From a virus: a stretch of DNA of 23,089 bases. The translations under genes and the position numbers were made by a program. Every line of letters begins with the position of its first letter. Within the stretch, counting starts at the first letter, position 1. Of this stretch, positions 11,444 to 20,561 are shown piece after piece. Where the stretch lies: positions 1 to 23,089 of the IMG/VR virus record IMGVR_UViG_3300025168_000710, one strand, 5' to 3'. Below the pieces are notes generated by a model. It made no database searches. It saw nothing but the letters and a program-made list of their open reading frames with translations, and was not told where the DNA came from.

Positions 11444-11957
11444 TACTACAGCGTATCCTAATATAATACCTACCGCTAATGATTTTGTTGTTTTAACTGA
11501 TGTAAGTGACAATGATGAAACAAAAACTTGTACGTTAGAGTCAGTTGGTCAATATTTAGGAACATCTGTTGCTGAAGTTACTTTAACTCCATTTCAAATA
11601 TTAAATTCATTTACTAATCCAGTTGAATTAGTGCCAGCTCAGGGAGCTAATAAATATATTGTTCCTTTTGGATCTGTAATTATAAGAAACCTGGCGGATG
11701 ATTCTTTGCCAGTTGCATATGATTTTGCAGGTAATATACCTCAACTATGGTATGGCAGTACAGCTTGGGCAGACATAACGTTTGCTATTTTTCAAACAAC
11801 AGCTCCTTATACTGGGTACGCAATAATGAATCCTTCTGGAGCAGGAAATATTACACCTAATAAACCCTTACAATTTAGAACTCCATTAGCAAATCCAACT
11901 CTGGGTAACAGTAATGTAGTAATAAATTTACAATATAGAATAGTAGAAATAGCATAG
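11427..11957 (+). CDS. Short fibre-type protein sharing the fibre N-terminus
   Basis: This encodes 176 residues. The first 40 (MAKISNTTAYPNIIPTANDF and onward, DVSDNDETKT) align with the start of the large fibre protein at 11960, sharing MAKI.NT..YP, P...D, TDVS and ET.T. The remainder is beta-rich with aromatic residues (LWYGSTAWADITFAIFQTT) and ends in a strand-rich part (NVVINLQYRIVEI). It is probably a second receptor-binding or collar protein attached to the same virion site as the large fibre. Confidence 0.75.
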   Translation: MAKISNTTAYPNIIPTANDFVVLTDVSDNDETKTCTLESVGQYLGTSVAEVTLTPFQILNSFTNPVELVPAQGANKYIVPFGSVIIRNLADDSLPVAYDFAGNIPQLWYGSTAWADITFAIFQTTAPYTGYAIMNPSGAGNITPNKPLQFRTPLANPTLGNSNVVINLQYRIVEIA

Positions 11958-11959
11958 AT

Positions 11960-14017
11960 ATGGCAAAAATTGAAAACACTAAAGTTTACCCTACAGTCAC
12001 ACCAGCAATGGATGACTTACTTATTGCTACAGATGTAAGTAATAAAAATGAAACAGTTACATTTTTAGTAAGTGATTTAATAGGTGGTACTGGTGTTCTT
12101 CAAGGATTACAGTCTGTTTTAAATACAGGTAATACTGCTACTCAAAATATTAATCTAACAGGTAATGTAACGGTTATTGGAACTGTAGCCCCTACTACTA
12201 TTACAGCTTTAGGTTCTACAGGTAATGCAGGTCAAATACTAAGTTCTACAGCAACTGGGTTACAATGGATTAACAGTCCTTCAACATCTTGCTGTACTTG
12301 GAACGACTCTTTGATTTCTGGAAACATTGCTACTACTAAGGCTATTGTAGATGGAGTGTTATTCGAGGTTATAAATGCAGGTGGAGGAATTAATATTATT
12401 AACCCCGCTACCTTATCTAATAGTGGAATATCTAATTTTAGTGGTCAGGTAAATATAAATTCTACTATATTAAATTTTAACACTACTGGTCAGATTAATG
12501 ATGGAGCAGGTGCTACAGGTACAGCAGGTCAGTGGTTAACATCTACAGGAACAGGGTTAGCTTGGAGTAGCACTATCCCTCCTTCATCATGTTGTGATTT
12601 GCAAAGCACTTTAAATATTGGCTCTACATCTTTGAATCAAGGAATGAGTTTTACAGGCACAAGCAGTATTACAATGGCTGCAGGTGTTAGTATAGGCTCA
12701 TCAGGAGATAATGTGTTTGGTGGAACTAACACCTTTAACGGAGTAGTAGAAATTAATGCCTGTTTAGAAGATTCTAATGGATTGTGTGGAACTGTAGGCC
12801 AAGTATTAACAGCTACAGGTGGTGCAGTATTATGGACAAGTGGAGGGGCAATAGGAACTCAAAACTTACAAGGTGTTTTAGATACTGGTAATACTGCTAC
12901 AGGAGCAAATGCAAGTATAACAATTTCTGGAACAATAGATCCTGGAAGTATAACTGATGGATCAGGAAGTATAGGAGCAGCAGGCCAAGTATTAAGTTGG
13001 AACGGAGCATCTCTCTCTTGGATAAACACAGCAACAACTGGAGTAGCTAATATAGCTTTAACGACTGCTTTATTTAATACAACCGCAATAAATTCAGGTG
13101 CTCTTATAAGTAATATAGCTGGAGGAACATCCTCACTTACTCTATTAAAATATAATGGTGGTTTAGATATAGGTATGGTTCCTGAAGGTGGTACCGCATC
13201 TACTTTTTTAAGAGGAGATGGAACATGGGTTACGCCTGGTGCTGGTGGGGGAGTAACATCTATTACTTCAAGTTCTATTGTTAGTTCTGTTGGCCAAGCT
13301 ATAACGGTTAATGCTGCTGCAACTGGAGCAGTAACACTTAATGTATTTGAGTACGCAGGGGATACTAATATAGGATATGTACCAAGAGGTTCAGCTAATG
13401 ATGCTACAAAATATTTAGACGGTACAGGAAGCTGGACAGTTCCAGCGGGTGGTGGTTCCTCAGTAAATAGCTTTATTAATAATTATAAAGTATGGGCAAG
13501 TAAATTAGTACCTAATCCTGTTACATTAAATACTTATAATTCTTTTACTACTCCCGTTGCTTCTACAGGTTATGTTCCATATAGAATATTTGATCAAGTC
13601 TCTACTTCGGCACCAAGTGTTTCACCAGGATGGACAGTAGTGCAACAGTTTCAGGGACAATTGATGGGTGCAGGATCAGCTACGGGGTGTGGTAGTTCCG
13701 ATACAAAATCAACACTATGTGGAATGCAGTCTACTTTTATAGGCAGTAAGGCTGCTATTCATGAATTTGAATTATGGAAAGGAGATATATGTGCAGGAAC
13801 CCCTCCCATACCAATAAAAGTTGGTGAAGCAGCTATTGACTATTCTTCGATTGGAATACCAGTATGTAAAACATGGACAATTTTACCAGCAGGTAACCCA
13901 GGTTTATCTCTGACTGGAAGTGAGACATTCTTTATAACTTATAGAACTAATGGTATTGCTGTTGGCGATGATGTAGCTTTTACACTAAATATCACTACAC
14001 AACAATTCTTAATATAA
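11960..14017 (+). CDS. Tail or head fibre protein with repeats
   Basis: This encodes 685 residues. The N-terminal 40 residues match the preceding protein and are probably the virion anchor. The shaft has four copies of GxxGxxGQxLxxxGxxLxW at about 85-103, 184-202, 274-292 and 336-354. It has two LQ..L.TGNTAT units (47-61 and 303-314) and two VP.G.A...L.G.G.W units (about 407-424 and 474-493), all typical of trimeric phage fibres. From about 505 the sequence becomes unique, with aromatic residues and a Cys pair (GCGSSDTKSTLCG), as expected for a receptor-binding tip. It likely sets host range. Confidence 0.85.
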   Translation: MAKIENTKVYPTVTPAMDDLLIATDVSNKNETVTFLVSDLIGGTGVLQGLQSVLNTGNTATQNINLTGNVTVIGTVAPTTITALGSTGNAGQILSSTATGLQWINSPSTSCCTWNDSLISGNIATTKAIVDGVLFEVINAGGGINIINPATLSNSGISNFSGQVNINSTILNFNTTGQINDGAGATGTAGQWLTSTGTGLAWSSTIPPSSCCDLQSTLNIGSTSLNQGMSFTGTSSITMAAGVSIGSSGDNVFGGTNTFNGVVEINACLEDSNGLCGTVGQVLTATGGAVLWTSGGAIGTQNLQGVLDTGNTATGANASITISGTIDPGSITDGSGSIGAAGQVLSWNGASLSWINTATTGVANIALTTALFNTTAINSGALISNIAGGTSSLTLLKYNGGLDIGMVPEGGTASTFLRGDGTWVTPGAGGGVTSITSSSIVSSVGQAITVNAAATGAVTLNVFEYAGDTNIGYVPRGSANDATKYLDGTGSWTVPAGGGSSVNSFINNYKVWASKLVPNPVTLNTYNSFTTPVASTGYVPYRIFDQVSTSAPSVSPGWTVVQQFQGQLMGAGSATGCGSSDTKSTLCGMQSTFIGSKAAIHEFELWKGDICAGTPPIPIKVGEAAIDYSSIGIPVCKTWTILPAGNPGLSLTGSETFFITYRTNGIAVGDDVAFTLNITTQQFLI

Positions 14018-14032
14018 ATTAAATTAAATGAA

Positions 14033-14251
14033 ATGGACATTAGAAAAATATCAATCGGCTCAGACTATAAGTCTGGAGCAATGCACTACATAGTTGGTCA
14101 AGAAGTTTTAGGAGGATCACATATTATACACCTTATACAAGGATCAGAAAATTCATATAAAATTTGGATACAAAGAGGTAATGAGGTATATATGTGGAAA
14201 GAATTTTTAAGTACACTTCCTATTTCAATTGAATACAACATTAACTTTTAA
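14033..14251 (+). CDS. Small beta-rich hypothetical protein
   Basis: This encodes 72 residues: MDIRKISIGSDYKSGAMHYI, then alternating hydrophobic/polar strands (HIIHLIQGSENSYKIWIQRG, VYMWKEFLSTLPISIEYNI). It looks like a small folded beta domain. I have the impression that similar short proteins occur next to fibre and oxygenase genes in marine phages, but no function is known to me. Its TAA overlaps the next ATG, so it is coupled to the tandem GroES-like gene. The ATG at 14033 gives this frame; one five bases earlier does not. Confidence 0.75.
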   Translation: MDIRKISIGSDYKSGAMHYIVGQEVLGGSHIIHLIQGSENSYKIWIQRGNEVYMWKEFLSTLPISIEYNINF

Positions 14252-14814
14252 TGAGGTCTCCATATAACTTTATTGTTACTCCTTTAAATAAAAGGAGGTA
14301 TGATAATATAAAAGAAATTGGTGATACTCAATTTATTACCAGTACATCTCAAGAAGATCATGAAGCTTCTAATAGATTTGCTTCTGTTGTATCCTTACCC
14401 ATAAACTATACTGGTCCTATAAAAGAAGGAGACACTTTATTAGTACATCATAATGTATTTAAGTTTTATTATGATATGCAGGGTAGGGAAAAAAGCGGAA
14501 GAAGTTTTTTAAAAGATAATTTATTTTTGATAGATAATGAGCAGTTTTTTTTATATAAACAAAACAACAAATGGATCGCTCATGGAAAATATTGTTTTGT
14601 AAAACCAGCACCACTACAAGAATCGTATATATTTAAAGGAGGAAATGAAGAACCTTTATTTGGTACTATTAAATATATTAACAAACAGTTATTAGACTTA
14701 GGTGTAAAGGAGGGAGATAAAATATCTTTTACTCCTGATAGTGAATATCCTTTTACAGTAGATGATGAAAAGCTTTACAGAATGTTTACTAATAATATAA
14801 CAATGATTATATGA
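14251..14814 (+). CDS. Probable tandem GroES-like co-chaperonin
   Basis: This is 187 residues that read as two Cpn10-type folds in series. Domain 1 (about 5-105) has YNFIVTPL, a loop region, SVVSLP, the turn PIKEGDTLLVHHNVF (56-70), and LFLIDNEQFFLYK. Domain 2 (about 113-187) has KYCFVKPAP, GTIKYIN, the turn VKEGDKISFTPDSEYPF (152-168), and DDEKLYRMFTNNITMII. Each repeats the GroES order of first strand, V/I-K-E-G-D turn, and ending D-x-h-y-R/K strand pair. It may fit GroEL during folding of a particular virion protein, as T4 gp31 does for the capsid protein. It is coupled to both neighbours. Confidence 0.62.
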   Translation: MRSPYNFIVTPLNKRRYDNIKEIGDTQFITSTSQEDHEASNRFASVVSLPINYTGPIKEGDTLLVHHNVFKFYYDMQGREKSGRSFLKDNLFLIDNEQFFLYKQNNKWIAHGKYCFVKPAPLQESYIFKGGNEEPLFGTIKYINKQLLDLGVKEGDKISFTPDSEYPFTVDDEKLYRMFTNNITMII

Positions 14815-15386
14815 TATATACAAAAGATAATTTTATTGATAAAGACCTTTTTAATATAGCGTGTAATTATTTAAAAAAAGGTGAGTTTAAAAAACATAAA
14901 GCTGGTGAAAAGAATTTTTATATTCAAGAATCAATCAAAGCATTTGATGATTATGTATTAGCTAAATTAGGATTTATAGAGGGTAGGCCTTTAGAAAATA
15001 TATTAAGTTTTTTTAGAGTATCAACAAATGAGTTAGATAATACCTGGAGAATACATTCAGATTTAAATATAAATGGTCAGAGGCCTGATAGGGCAGCTGT
15101 TCTTTATATGTCTCCGAGAGAATTAGAAGAGTTGCATGGGACTGCTTTTTGGGAACACGAGGTTTATGGAAAAGATTTGCCTTCTCATATTAGTGATGAA
15201 GATTATGATAATCTAATAAAAGTAGATTCGGAAAACTTAGATATGTGGAGGTTAGTTTCTGTTTCAGGTTATGAACAAAATAGATTAGTTTCTTATCCAG
15301 CAAATTATTTTCACAGTAAGTATCCAAATAAATCATGGAAAGAAGGACGAGAAGTATTTGTTATATTTTATAAATTTAAAAATTAA
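14811..15386 (+). CDS. 2-oxoglutarate/Fe(II) oxygenase-like protein
   Basis: This is 191 residues with the double-stranded beta-helix oxygenase pattern: WRIHSDL with His82 and Asp84 as the HxD iron ligands, a strand DRAAVLYMSP, HGTAFWEHEVYG in the middle, then NRLVSYPANYFHSKYP with His168 as the second His ligand, and Arg180 twelve residues later as the likely 2-oxoglutarate anchor. Phages use such enzymes to hydroxylate proteins or nucleic acids; the substrate here cannot be told. It overlaps the tandem GroES-like gene by ATGA and precedes the packaging genes, so a virion protein is a reasonable guess for its target. Confidence 0.8.
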   Translation: MIYTKDNFIDKDLFNIACNYLKKGEFKKHKAGEKNFYIQESIKAFDDYVLAKLGFIEGRPLENILSFFRVSTNELDNTWRIHSDLNINGQRPDRAAVLYMSPRELEELHGTAFWEHEVYGKDLPSHISDEDYDNLIKVDSENLDMWRLVSVSGYEQNRLVSYPANYFHSKYPNKSWKEGREVFVIFYKFKN

Positions 15387-15389
15387 ATC

Positions 15390-15590
15390 ATGGGAGTACA
15401 AAAAAATATTGGATTATTAAAAGCAAAAAATGAACAGCTAACAGAAAATTTAAAACTTCTTATTAAAGAAGAGCAACAAACGAGAGAGCTTGCTGTAGGT
15501 TGTTTAGAGTTATTAAAGTTAATGCCAGGATATGAAAAGGCTTTAGAAAAATTACAAAAAAATAATACAGATGGACATAAGGGAGCTTAA
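15390..15590 (+). CDS. Coiled-coil small protein before the terminase
   Basis: This encodes 66 residues, nearly all helical, with a Leu/Glu/Lys coiled coil (QKNIGLLKAKNEQLTENLKL) and a single Cys (VGCLELLKLM). No family is recognised. It overlaps the next gene by 20 bases in another frame. Position suggests a packaging or assembly accessory protein. Confidence 0.72.
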   Translation: MGVQKNIGLLKAKNEQLTENLKLLIKEEQQTRELAVGCLELLKLMPGYEKALEKLQKNNTDGHKGA

Positions 15591-15849
15591 GTCAAATATT
15601 ATAGAGGCAGGAGAAAAGGCTGTAAAGCAACTAATTAAAGTAGCTAAAGAGGATATTATCAAATATGATAAAGATGACGAGTTGGCTGCTGATAGGTTAA
15701 AGAACGCAGCTGCTACTAAAAAATTATGTATTATGGATGCGTTTGAGATTTTAAAACGTATAGAAGAAGAGAAAGCTTTATTAGATGGTAATGTAATAGA
15801 AAAGAAAAATAATATACCTAAAGGATTTGCAGAGTCAAGATCAAAATAA
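15571..15849 (+). CDS. Probable small terminase subunit
   Basis: This encodes 92 residues, helical, without a membrane segment: MDIRELKSNIIEAGEKAVKQ, KEDIIKYDKDDELAADRLKN, AAATKKLCIMDAFEILKRI. It lies directly upstream of, and overlapping by 23 bases, the large terminase gene. The position and the size of a small helical DNA-binding or oligomerising protein fit TerS, which recognises phage DNA and feeds it to the large subunit. I see no sure helix-turn-helix, so the call rests mainly on position. Confidence 0.6.
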   Translation: MDIRELKSNIIEAGEKAVKQLIKVAKEDIIKYDKDDELAADRLKNAAATKKLCIMDAFEILKRIEEEKALLDGNVIEKKNNIPKGFAESRSK

Positions 15850-18073
15850 ATTATATAGAGAATTAAATAAGTTTATTCCAAACTCTGTTATTGCAAATAA
15901 AAACAGAGCACGAAGCTGGTTGTATGGTTATAATGAGAAATATGATGTTGTTGTAATATCAAGAACAGGCCAAATAGAAAGTATTATTGATATTAATGGA
16001 TTAAAGATAGCATTACCAAAACCTACTAAAAATATATATAAAAGATCTAAAGATAAAAAAGATCAATACTGGGAGTCGTCCCCTATACCTAAAGAATTGG
16101 GTAGAATGAAATCTATATTTCAGTGGCACAATACTCCAGAGAACTTTAAATCACAGTGGGTAGATTATATAGAAGAAGAGTTTGACAGAAGAGAGCAGGG
16201 TTACTGGTTTATGAATAACGGAAACCCTACTTATATAACAGGAACTCATTACATGTATTTACAGTGGACAAAAATAGATGTCGGTAATCCTGATTTTAGA
16301 GAGGCTAATAGAATATTTTATATATTCTGGGAAGCTTGTAAGGCTGATAAGAGAAGTTTTGGAATGTGTTATTTAAAAATTAGACGTTCAGGATTTTCAT
16401 TTATGAGTTCTTGCGAGGGAGTTAATCAAGCAACTATTACAAAGGACTCAAGAATAGGAATACTTTCTAAAACAGGATCTGATGCTAAGAAAATGTTTAC
16501 CGATAAGGTTGTTCCTATATCTAATAATTATCCGTTCTTTTTTAAGCCGATACAAGATGGTATGGATAAACCTAAAACAGAATTAGCATATAGAGTTCCA
16601 GCATCTAAGATCACAAAAAAGAATATGCACGCTTTAGCTGATGAAGAGTTAGAAGGATTAGATACAACTATTGACTGGAAAAATACAGGAGATAATAGTT
16701 ATGATGGTGAGAAGCTACAATTATTATTACATGATGAAAGTGGTAAATGGGAAAAGCCTGATAACATCTTGAATAACTGGCGGGTAACTAAAACTTGTTT
16801 ACGATTAGGTAGTAAGATTATTGGTAAATGTATGATGGGATCTACATCTAATGCTTTAGATAAAGGAGGAAGAAATTTTAAGGCTTTGTATGAGGACTCT
16901 ATGCCTTCTAAAAGAAATGCTAATGGTCAAACAAAGTCAGGATTATATTGTTTGTTTGTACCTATGGAGTGGAACTTTGAGGGATATATAGATAGATATG
17001 GTATGCCTGTTTTTAAAACACCAATCAAACCAATTGTAGGTATAGATGGAGAGGATATAAAAATAGGAGCTATTGATTATTGGGAGAATGAAGTTAACTC
17101 TTTAACACAAGATCCAGACGCTTTAAATGAATTTTATAGGCAATTTCCAAGAAGCGAGTCTCATGCTTTTAGAGATGAAAGCAAACAATCTATATTTAAT
17201 CTAACAAAGATATATCAACAAATAGATTACAATGATTCATTAATAACTGATCATCATTTAACAAGAGGATCTTTTTCGTGGAAGAACGGTATTAAAGATA
17301 CTGAAGTTATATGGAGCCCTAATAATAGAGGTAGGTTTTTAGTTAGTTGGACACCCCCTCCACATTTACAAAATAATATAGTAACCAGTAGAGGAATGAA
17401 AAAGCCTGGTAACGAACACATTGGCTCCTTTGGGTGTGACTCTTATGATATATCTGGAGTGGTAGTAGGGAAGGGATCTAATGGAGCTTTACATGGACTA
17501 ACTAAGTTTAGTATGGAAGATGCTCCTGCTAATGAATTCTTTTTAGAATATATTGCTCGACCACAAACTGCTGAGATATTTTTTGAAGAAGTTTTAATGG
17601 CTTGTATTTTTTATGGTATGCCTATACTTTGTGAAAATAATAAACCTCGTTTATTATATCATTTTAAAAATAGAGGATATAGAGGGTTTTCATTAAACAG
17701 GCCAGATAAAACTTATAATAAATTATCTAAAACAGAAAGGGAGTTAGGTGGAATTCCTAACACTTCTGAAGATGTAAAACAGTCACACGCATCTGCAATA
17801 GAATCTTATATAGAAAAATATGTAGGAATAGATTTTAATGGAGAATATAGGGATTCGGGAGATATGGGAACTATGTATTTTGGTAAAACATTAGAGGACT
17901 GGGCAAAGTTTGATATTAGCAACAGAACTAAGTTTGATGCAGCTATTAGTTCTGGCTTAGCTATCATGGCTAACCAGAAACACTTATATACACCATCTAA
18001 ACAACAATCAAAAATAATCGTTAACTTTGCAAGATATAATAATACCAGCAACAAAAGTCAAATAATCACATGA
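15827..18073 (+). CDS. terL: Terminase large subunit
   Basis: This is 748 residues, the DNA-packaging motor ATPase plus headful nuclease. The ATPase part has KIRRSGFSFMSS at about 184-195 in the Walker A position (Gly189 present, but Phe190 where Lys is usual), Walker B LLLHDE with Asp303 and Glu304, and a coupling-type MGSTSN. The nuclease (RNase H fold) part shows FGCDSYD with Asp538, LCENN with Glu603, and SEDVK with Asp649 as candidate metal ligands. The start is a TTG overlapping the preceding gene by 23 bases; no ATG precedes the conserved region. It overlaps the portal gene by four bases (ATGA). Confidence 0.9.
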   Translation: MQSQDQNKLYRELNKFIPNSVIANKNRARSWLYGYNEKYDVVVISRTGQIESIIDINGLKIALPKPTKNIYKRSKDKKDQYWESSPIPKELGRMKSIFQWHNTPENFKSQWVDYIEEEFDRREQGYWFMNNGNPTYITGTHYMYLQWTKIDVGNPDFREANRIFYIFWEACKADKRSFGMCYLKIRRSGFSFMSSCEGVNQATITKDSRIGILSKTGSDAKKMFTDKVVPISNNYPFFFKPIQDGMDKPKTELAYRVPASKITKKNMHALADEELEGLDTTIDWKNTGDNSYDGEKLQLLLHDESGKWEKPDNILNNWRVTKTCLRLGSKIIGKCMMGSTSNALDKGGRNFKALYEDSMPSKRNANGQTKSGLYCLFVPMEWNFEGYIDRYGMPVFKTPIKPIVGIDGEDIKIGAIDYWENEVNSLTQDPDALNEFYRQFPRSESHAFRDESKQSIFNLTKIYQQIDYNDSLITDHHLTRGSFSWKNGIKDTEVIWSPNNRGRFLVSWTPPPHLQNNIVTSRGMKKPGNEHIGSFGCDSYDISGVVVGKGSNGALHGLTKFSMEDAPANEFFLEYIARPQTAEIFFEEVLMACIFYGMPILCENNKPRLLYHFKNRGYRGFSLNRPDKTYNKLSKTERELGGIPNTSEDVKQSHASAIESYIEKYVGIDFNGEYRDSGDMGTMYFGKTLEDWAKFDISNRTKFDAAISSGLAIMANQKHLYTPSKQQSKIIVNFARYNNTSNKSQIIT

Positions 18074-20505
18074 AAGATGTCAAAATAAATATTAGTTCTG
18101 CTGTATTCCCTAATCAATTTGCTACAGATAAACAAAAGGCAACAGATGAGTTTGGATTACAGGTGGGGCAAGCAATACAATACGAATGGTTTAGAAAAGA
18201 TGGAATGCGTTGTAGATTCTACAATCAATGGAATGAATTTCATAGATTAAGACTTTATGCTCGTGGAGAACAATCAGTTGCTAAGTATAAAAATGAATTA
18301 GCAGTAGACGGAGATTTATCATATTTAAATTTAGACTGGACTCCTGTCCCTATTATACCTAAGTTTGTAGACATTGTTGTTAATGGAATGTCAGACAGAT
18401 TGTTTAAAGTTAATTGTATTGCTCAAGATGCTATGTCAGCAGAAAAGAGAAATCAGTTTCAAACAATGGTTGAGACTAATGTGGCAGCAGAGCAGTTGTG
18501 GGGACAAATAGAAAAAGACTTCCAAGTTCAAATGTTTAATGTTGATCCTGAAACATTACCTCAAAGTGACTCTGAGATGGAGTTGTATATGCAACTTAAT
18601 TATAAGCCAGGGATTGAGATTGCAAATGAAATTGCTATCAATACTATGCTGGAAGAAAATCATTATGTAGACACTCGTAAAAGAGTGGATTATGATATTG
18701 CTACATTAGGTATAGGGATAGCTCGACACTCATTTCAACCAGGTGACGGTATTAAGGTAGACTATGTTGATCCTGCTAATGTTGTTTATAGTTATACAGA
18801 AGATCCTTACTTTAAAGATTGTTTTTATTGGGGTGAAATTAAAACTCTCCCTATTACAGAATTAATAAAGATTGATCCTGATATTACTAACGAACAAATG
18901 GAGGAAATATCTAAATACAGTCAGTCGTGGTACGATTATTACAATGTAGCACAGATGTATGAGAACAGCATGTTCTCCAGAGACACTTGTACTTTATTAT
19001 ATTTTAATTATAAGACTACTAATAGTTTTGTATATAAAAAGAAAAAAACTGCAGAGGGTACTTATAAAACCGTAGAAAAGAATGATGAGTTTAATCCTCC
19101 ACAAGAAATGATGGATGAAGGTGGCTTTGAAAAAGTAGAAAAAAGAATTGACGTTTGGTATGAGGGTGTAATGGTTATGGGAACAAATATTATCCTGAAA
19201 TGGCAAATGATGGAGAATATGGTAAGGCCTAATTCTGCTAATCAATTTGCTATGCCAAATTATGTGGCTTGTGCACCAAGAATGTATAAAGGTGTTTTAG
19301 AATCTTTAGTAAGAAGAATGATTCCTTTTGCTGATCTAATTCAAATAAGTCATTTAAAAATACAACAGGTAGTATCTAAAGTAGTGCCTGATGGTGTGTT
19401 TATAGATGCTGATGGTTTAAGTGAAGTTGATCTTGGAACAGGAGCAGCATATAACCCAGAGGATGCGTTAAGATTATATTTTCAAACAGGTAGTGTAGTA
19501 GGTAGAAGTTATACGCAAGACGGGGAATATAACAATGCTAAAGTTCCTATTACTCAACTAACCTCAAGTAGTGGTCAAAGTAAAATGCAAATGCTTATAG
19601 GTAATTATAATCATTACTTAGGAATGTTAAGACAAGTAACAGGTCTTAATGAAGCACGTGATGGTTCGATGCCAGATCCAAATTCATTAGTTGGAGTTCA
19701 GAAATTAGCTGCTTTAAATTCTAATGTAGCTACTCGACATATATTAAATGCAAGTTTATATATAACAAAAACTTTAGCTGAAGCTCTTTCAATAAGGACT
19801 GCAGATATTTTACAGTATGCAGATTTCAGAGATGAGTTTGCGATGCAGATTGGTAAATATAACTTAGGTATTTTAGAAGAGATTAAAAATCTTTATATAT
19901 ATGACTTTGGAATCTTTATTGAAATGAGTCCTGATGAAGAAGAAAAACAACAGTTAGAACAGAATATACAGATGGCTTTACAAAATGGAGGTATTGACTT
20001 AGAAGACGCTATTGATATTAGAACGATTAGTAATTTAAAAATGGCTAATCAATTATTAAAAGTAAAGCGTAAGCAAACAGAAGCTGAAAAACAAAAACAA
20101 ACTCAACAGGCTCAAGCTATGCAGAACCAACAAGCTCAACAATTACAACAAGCTCAAGCTCAAGCTAAGATGCAACAAACTCAGCAAGAGATTCAAGCTA
20201 AGATTCAAATTAAACAAGCCGAAATTTCTTTTGAAATTGAGAAACAAAACAATGAAGCTAACCTTAAGCGTAGACTAATGGATGTTGAATTTAATTATAA
20301 CATGCAACTTAGAGGTATGGAGCAATCACAAATAGATACACGTGAACAAAAGAAAGAAGACGGTAAGTCTCAAAGAATAGCTGAAGGTAATACTCAACAA
20401 TCTAAAATGATTGAACAACGTAAAAGAAATTTACCTGCTATGAACTTTGAATCTAACGAAGATAGTTTAGATGGATTTGACTTAGCTGAGTTCAATCCAA
20501 GATAG
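18070..20505 (+). CDS. Portal protein
   Basis: This encodes 811 residues. It forms the dodecameric ring at one capsid vertex through which DNA passes and to which terminase docks. Evidence is order (directly after terL, before scaffold and capsid), size, and segments such as RLYARGEQSVAKYKNEL followed by SYLNLDWTPVPIIPKFVDIV, which remind me of portals of crAss-like and related phages. Residues about 665-725 are very Gln/Ala-rich and predicted to be a coiled coil, and the C-terminus (about 760-811) is charged and probably disordered. Its ATGA start overlap couples it to terL. Confidence 0.88.
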   Translation: MKDVKINISSAVFPNQFATDKQKATDEFGLQVGQAIQYEWFRKDGMRCRFYNQWNEFHRLRLYARGEQSVAKYKNELAVDGDLSYLNLDWTPVPIIPKFVDIVVNGMSDRLFKVNCIAQDAMSAEKRNQFQTMVETNVAAEQLWGQIEKDFQVQMFNVDPETLPQSDSEMELYMQLNYKPGIEIANEIAINTMLEENHYVDTRKRVDYDIATLGIGIARHSFQPGDGIKVDYVDPANVVYSYTEDPYFKDCFYWGEIKTLPITELIKIDPDITNEQMEEISKYSQSWYDYYNVAQMYENSMFSRDTCTLLYFNYKTTNSFVYKKKKTAEGTYKTVEKNDEFNPPQEMMDEGGFEKVEKRIDVWYEGVMVMGTNIILKWQMMENMVRPNSANQFAMPNYVACAPRMYKGVLESLVRRMIPFADLIQISHLKIQQVVSKVVPDGVFIDADGLSEVDLGTGAAYNPEDALRLYFQTGSVVGRSYTQDGEYNNAKVPITQLTSSSGQSKMQMLIGNYNHYLGMLRQVTGLNEARDGSMPDPNSLVGVQKLAALNSNVATRHILNASLYITKTLAEALSIRTADILQYADFRDEFAMQIGKYNLGILEEIKNLYIYDFGIFIEMSPDEEEKQQLEQNIQMALQNGGIDLEDAIDIRTISNLKMANQLLKVKRKQTEAEKQKQTQQAQAMQNQQAQQLQQAQAQAKMQQTQQEIQAKIQIKQAEISFEIEKQNNEANLKRRLMDVEFNYNMQLRGMEQSQIDTREQKKEDGKSQRIAEGNTQQSKMIEQRKRNLPAMNFESNEDSLDGFDLAEFNPR

Positions 20506-20530
20506 CTTAAATAAATAAATAAATTAGTAT

Positions 20531-20538
20531 TAACTTTG
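20531..20538 (+). promoter_or_regulatory. TAACTTTG promoter of scaffold and capsid genes
   Basis: TAACTTTG fits TAnnTTTG and lies 23 bases before the scaffold start. A separate promoter would allow higher expression of scaffold and capsid than of terminase and portal. No clear -33 TTG is seen. Confidence 0.7.
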
Positions 20539-20561
20539 TAACCTAAATTAAATTAAATAAA

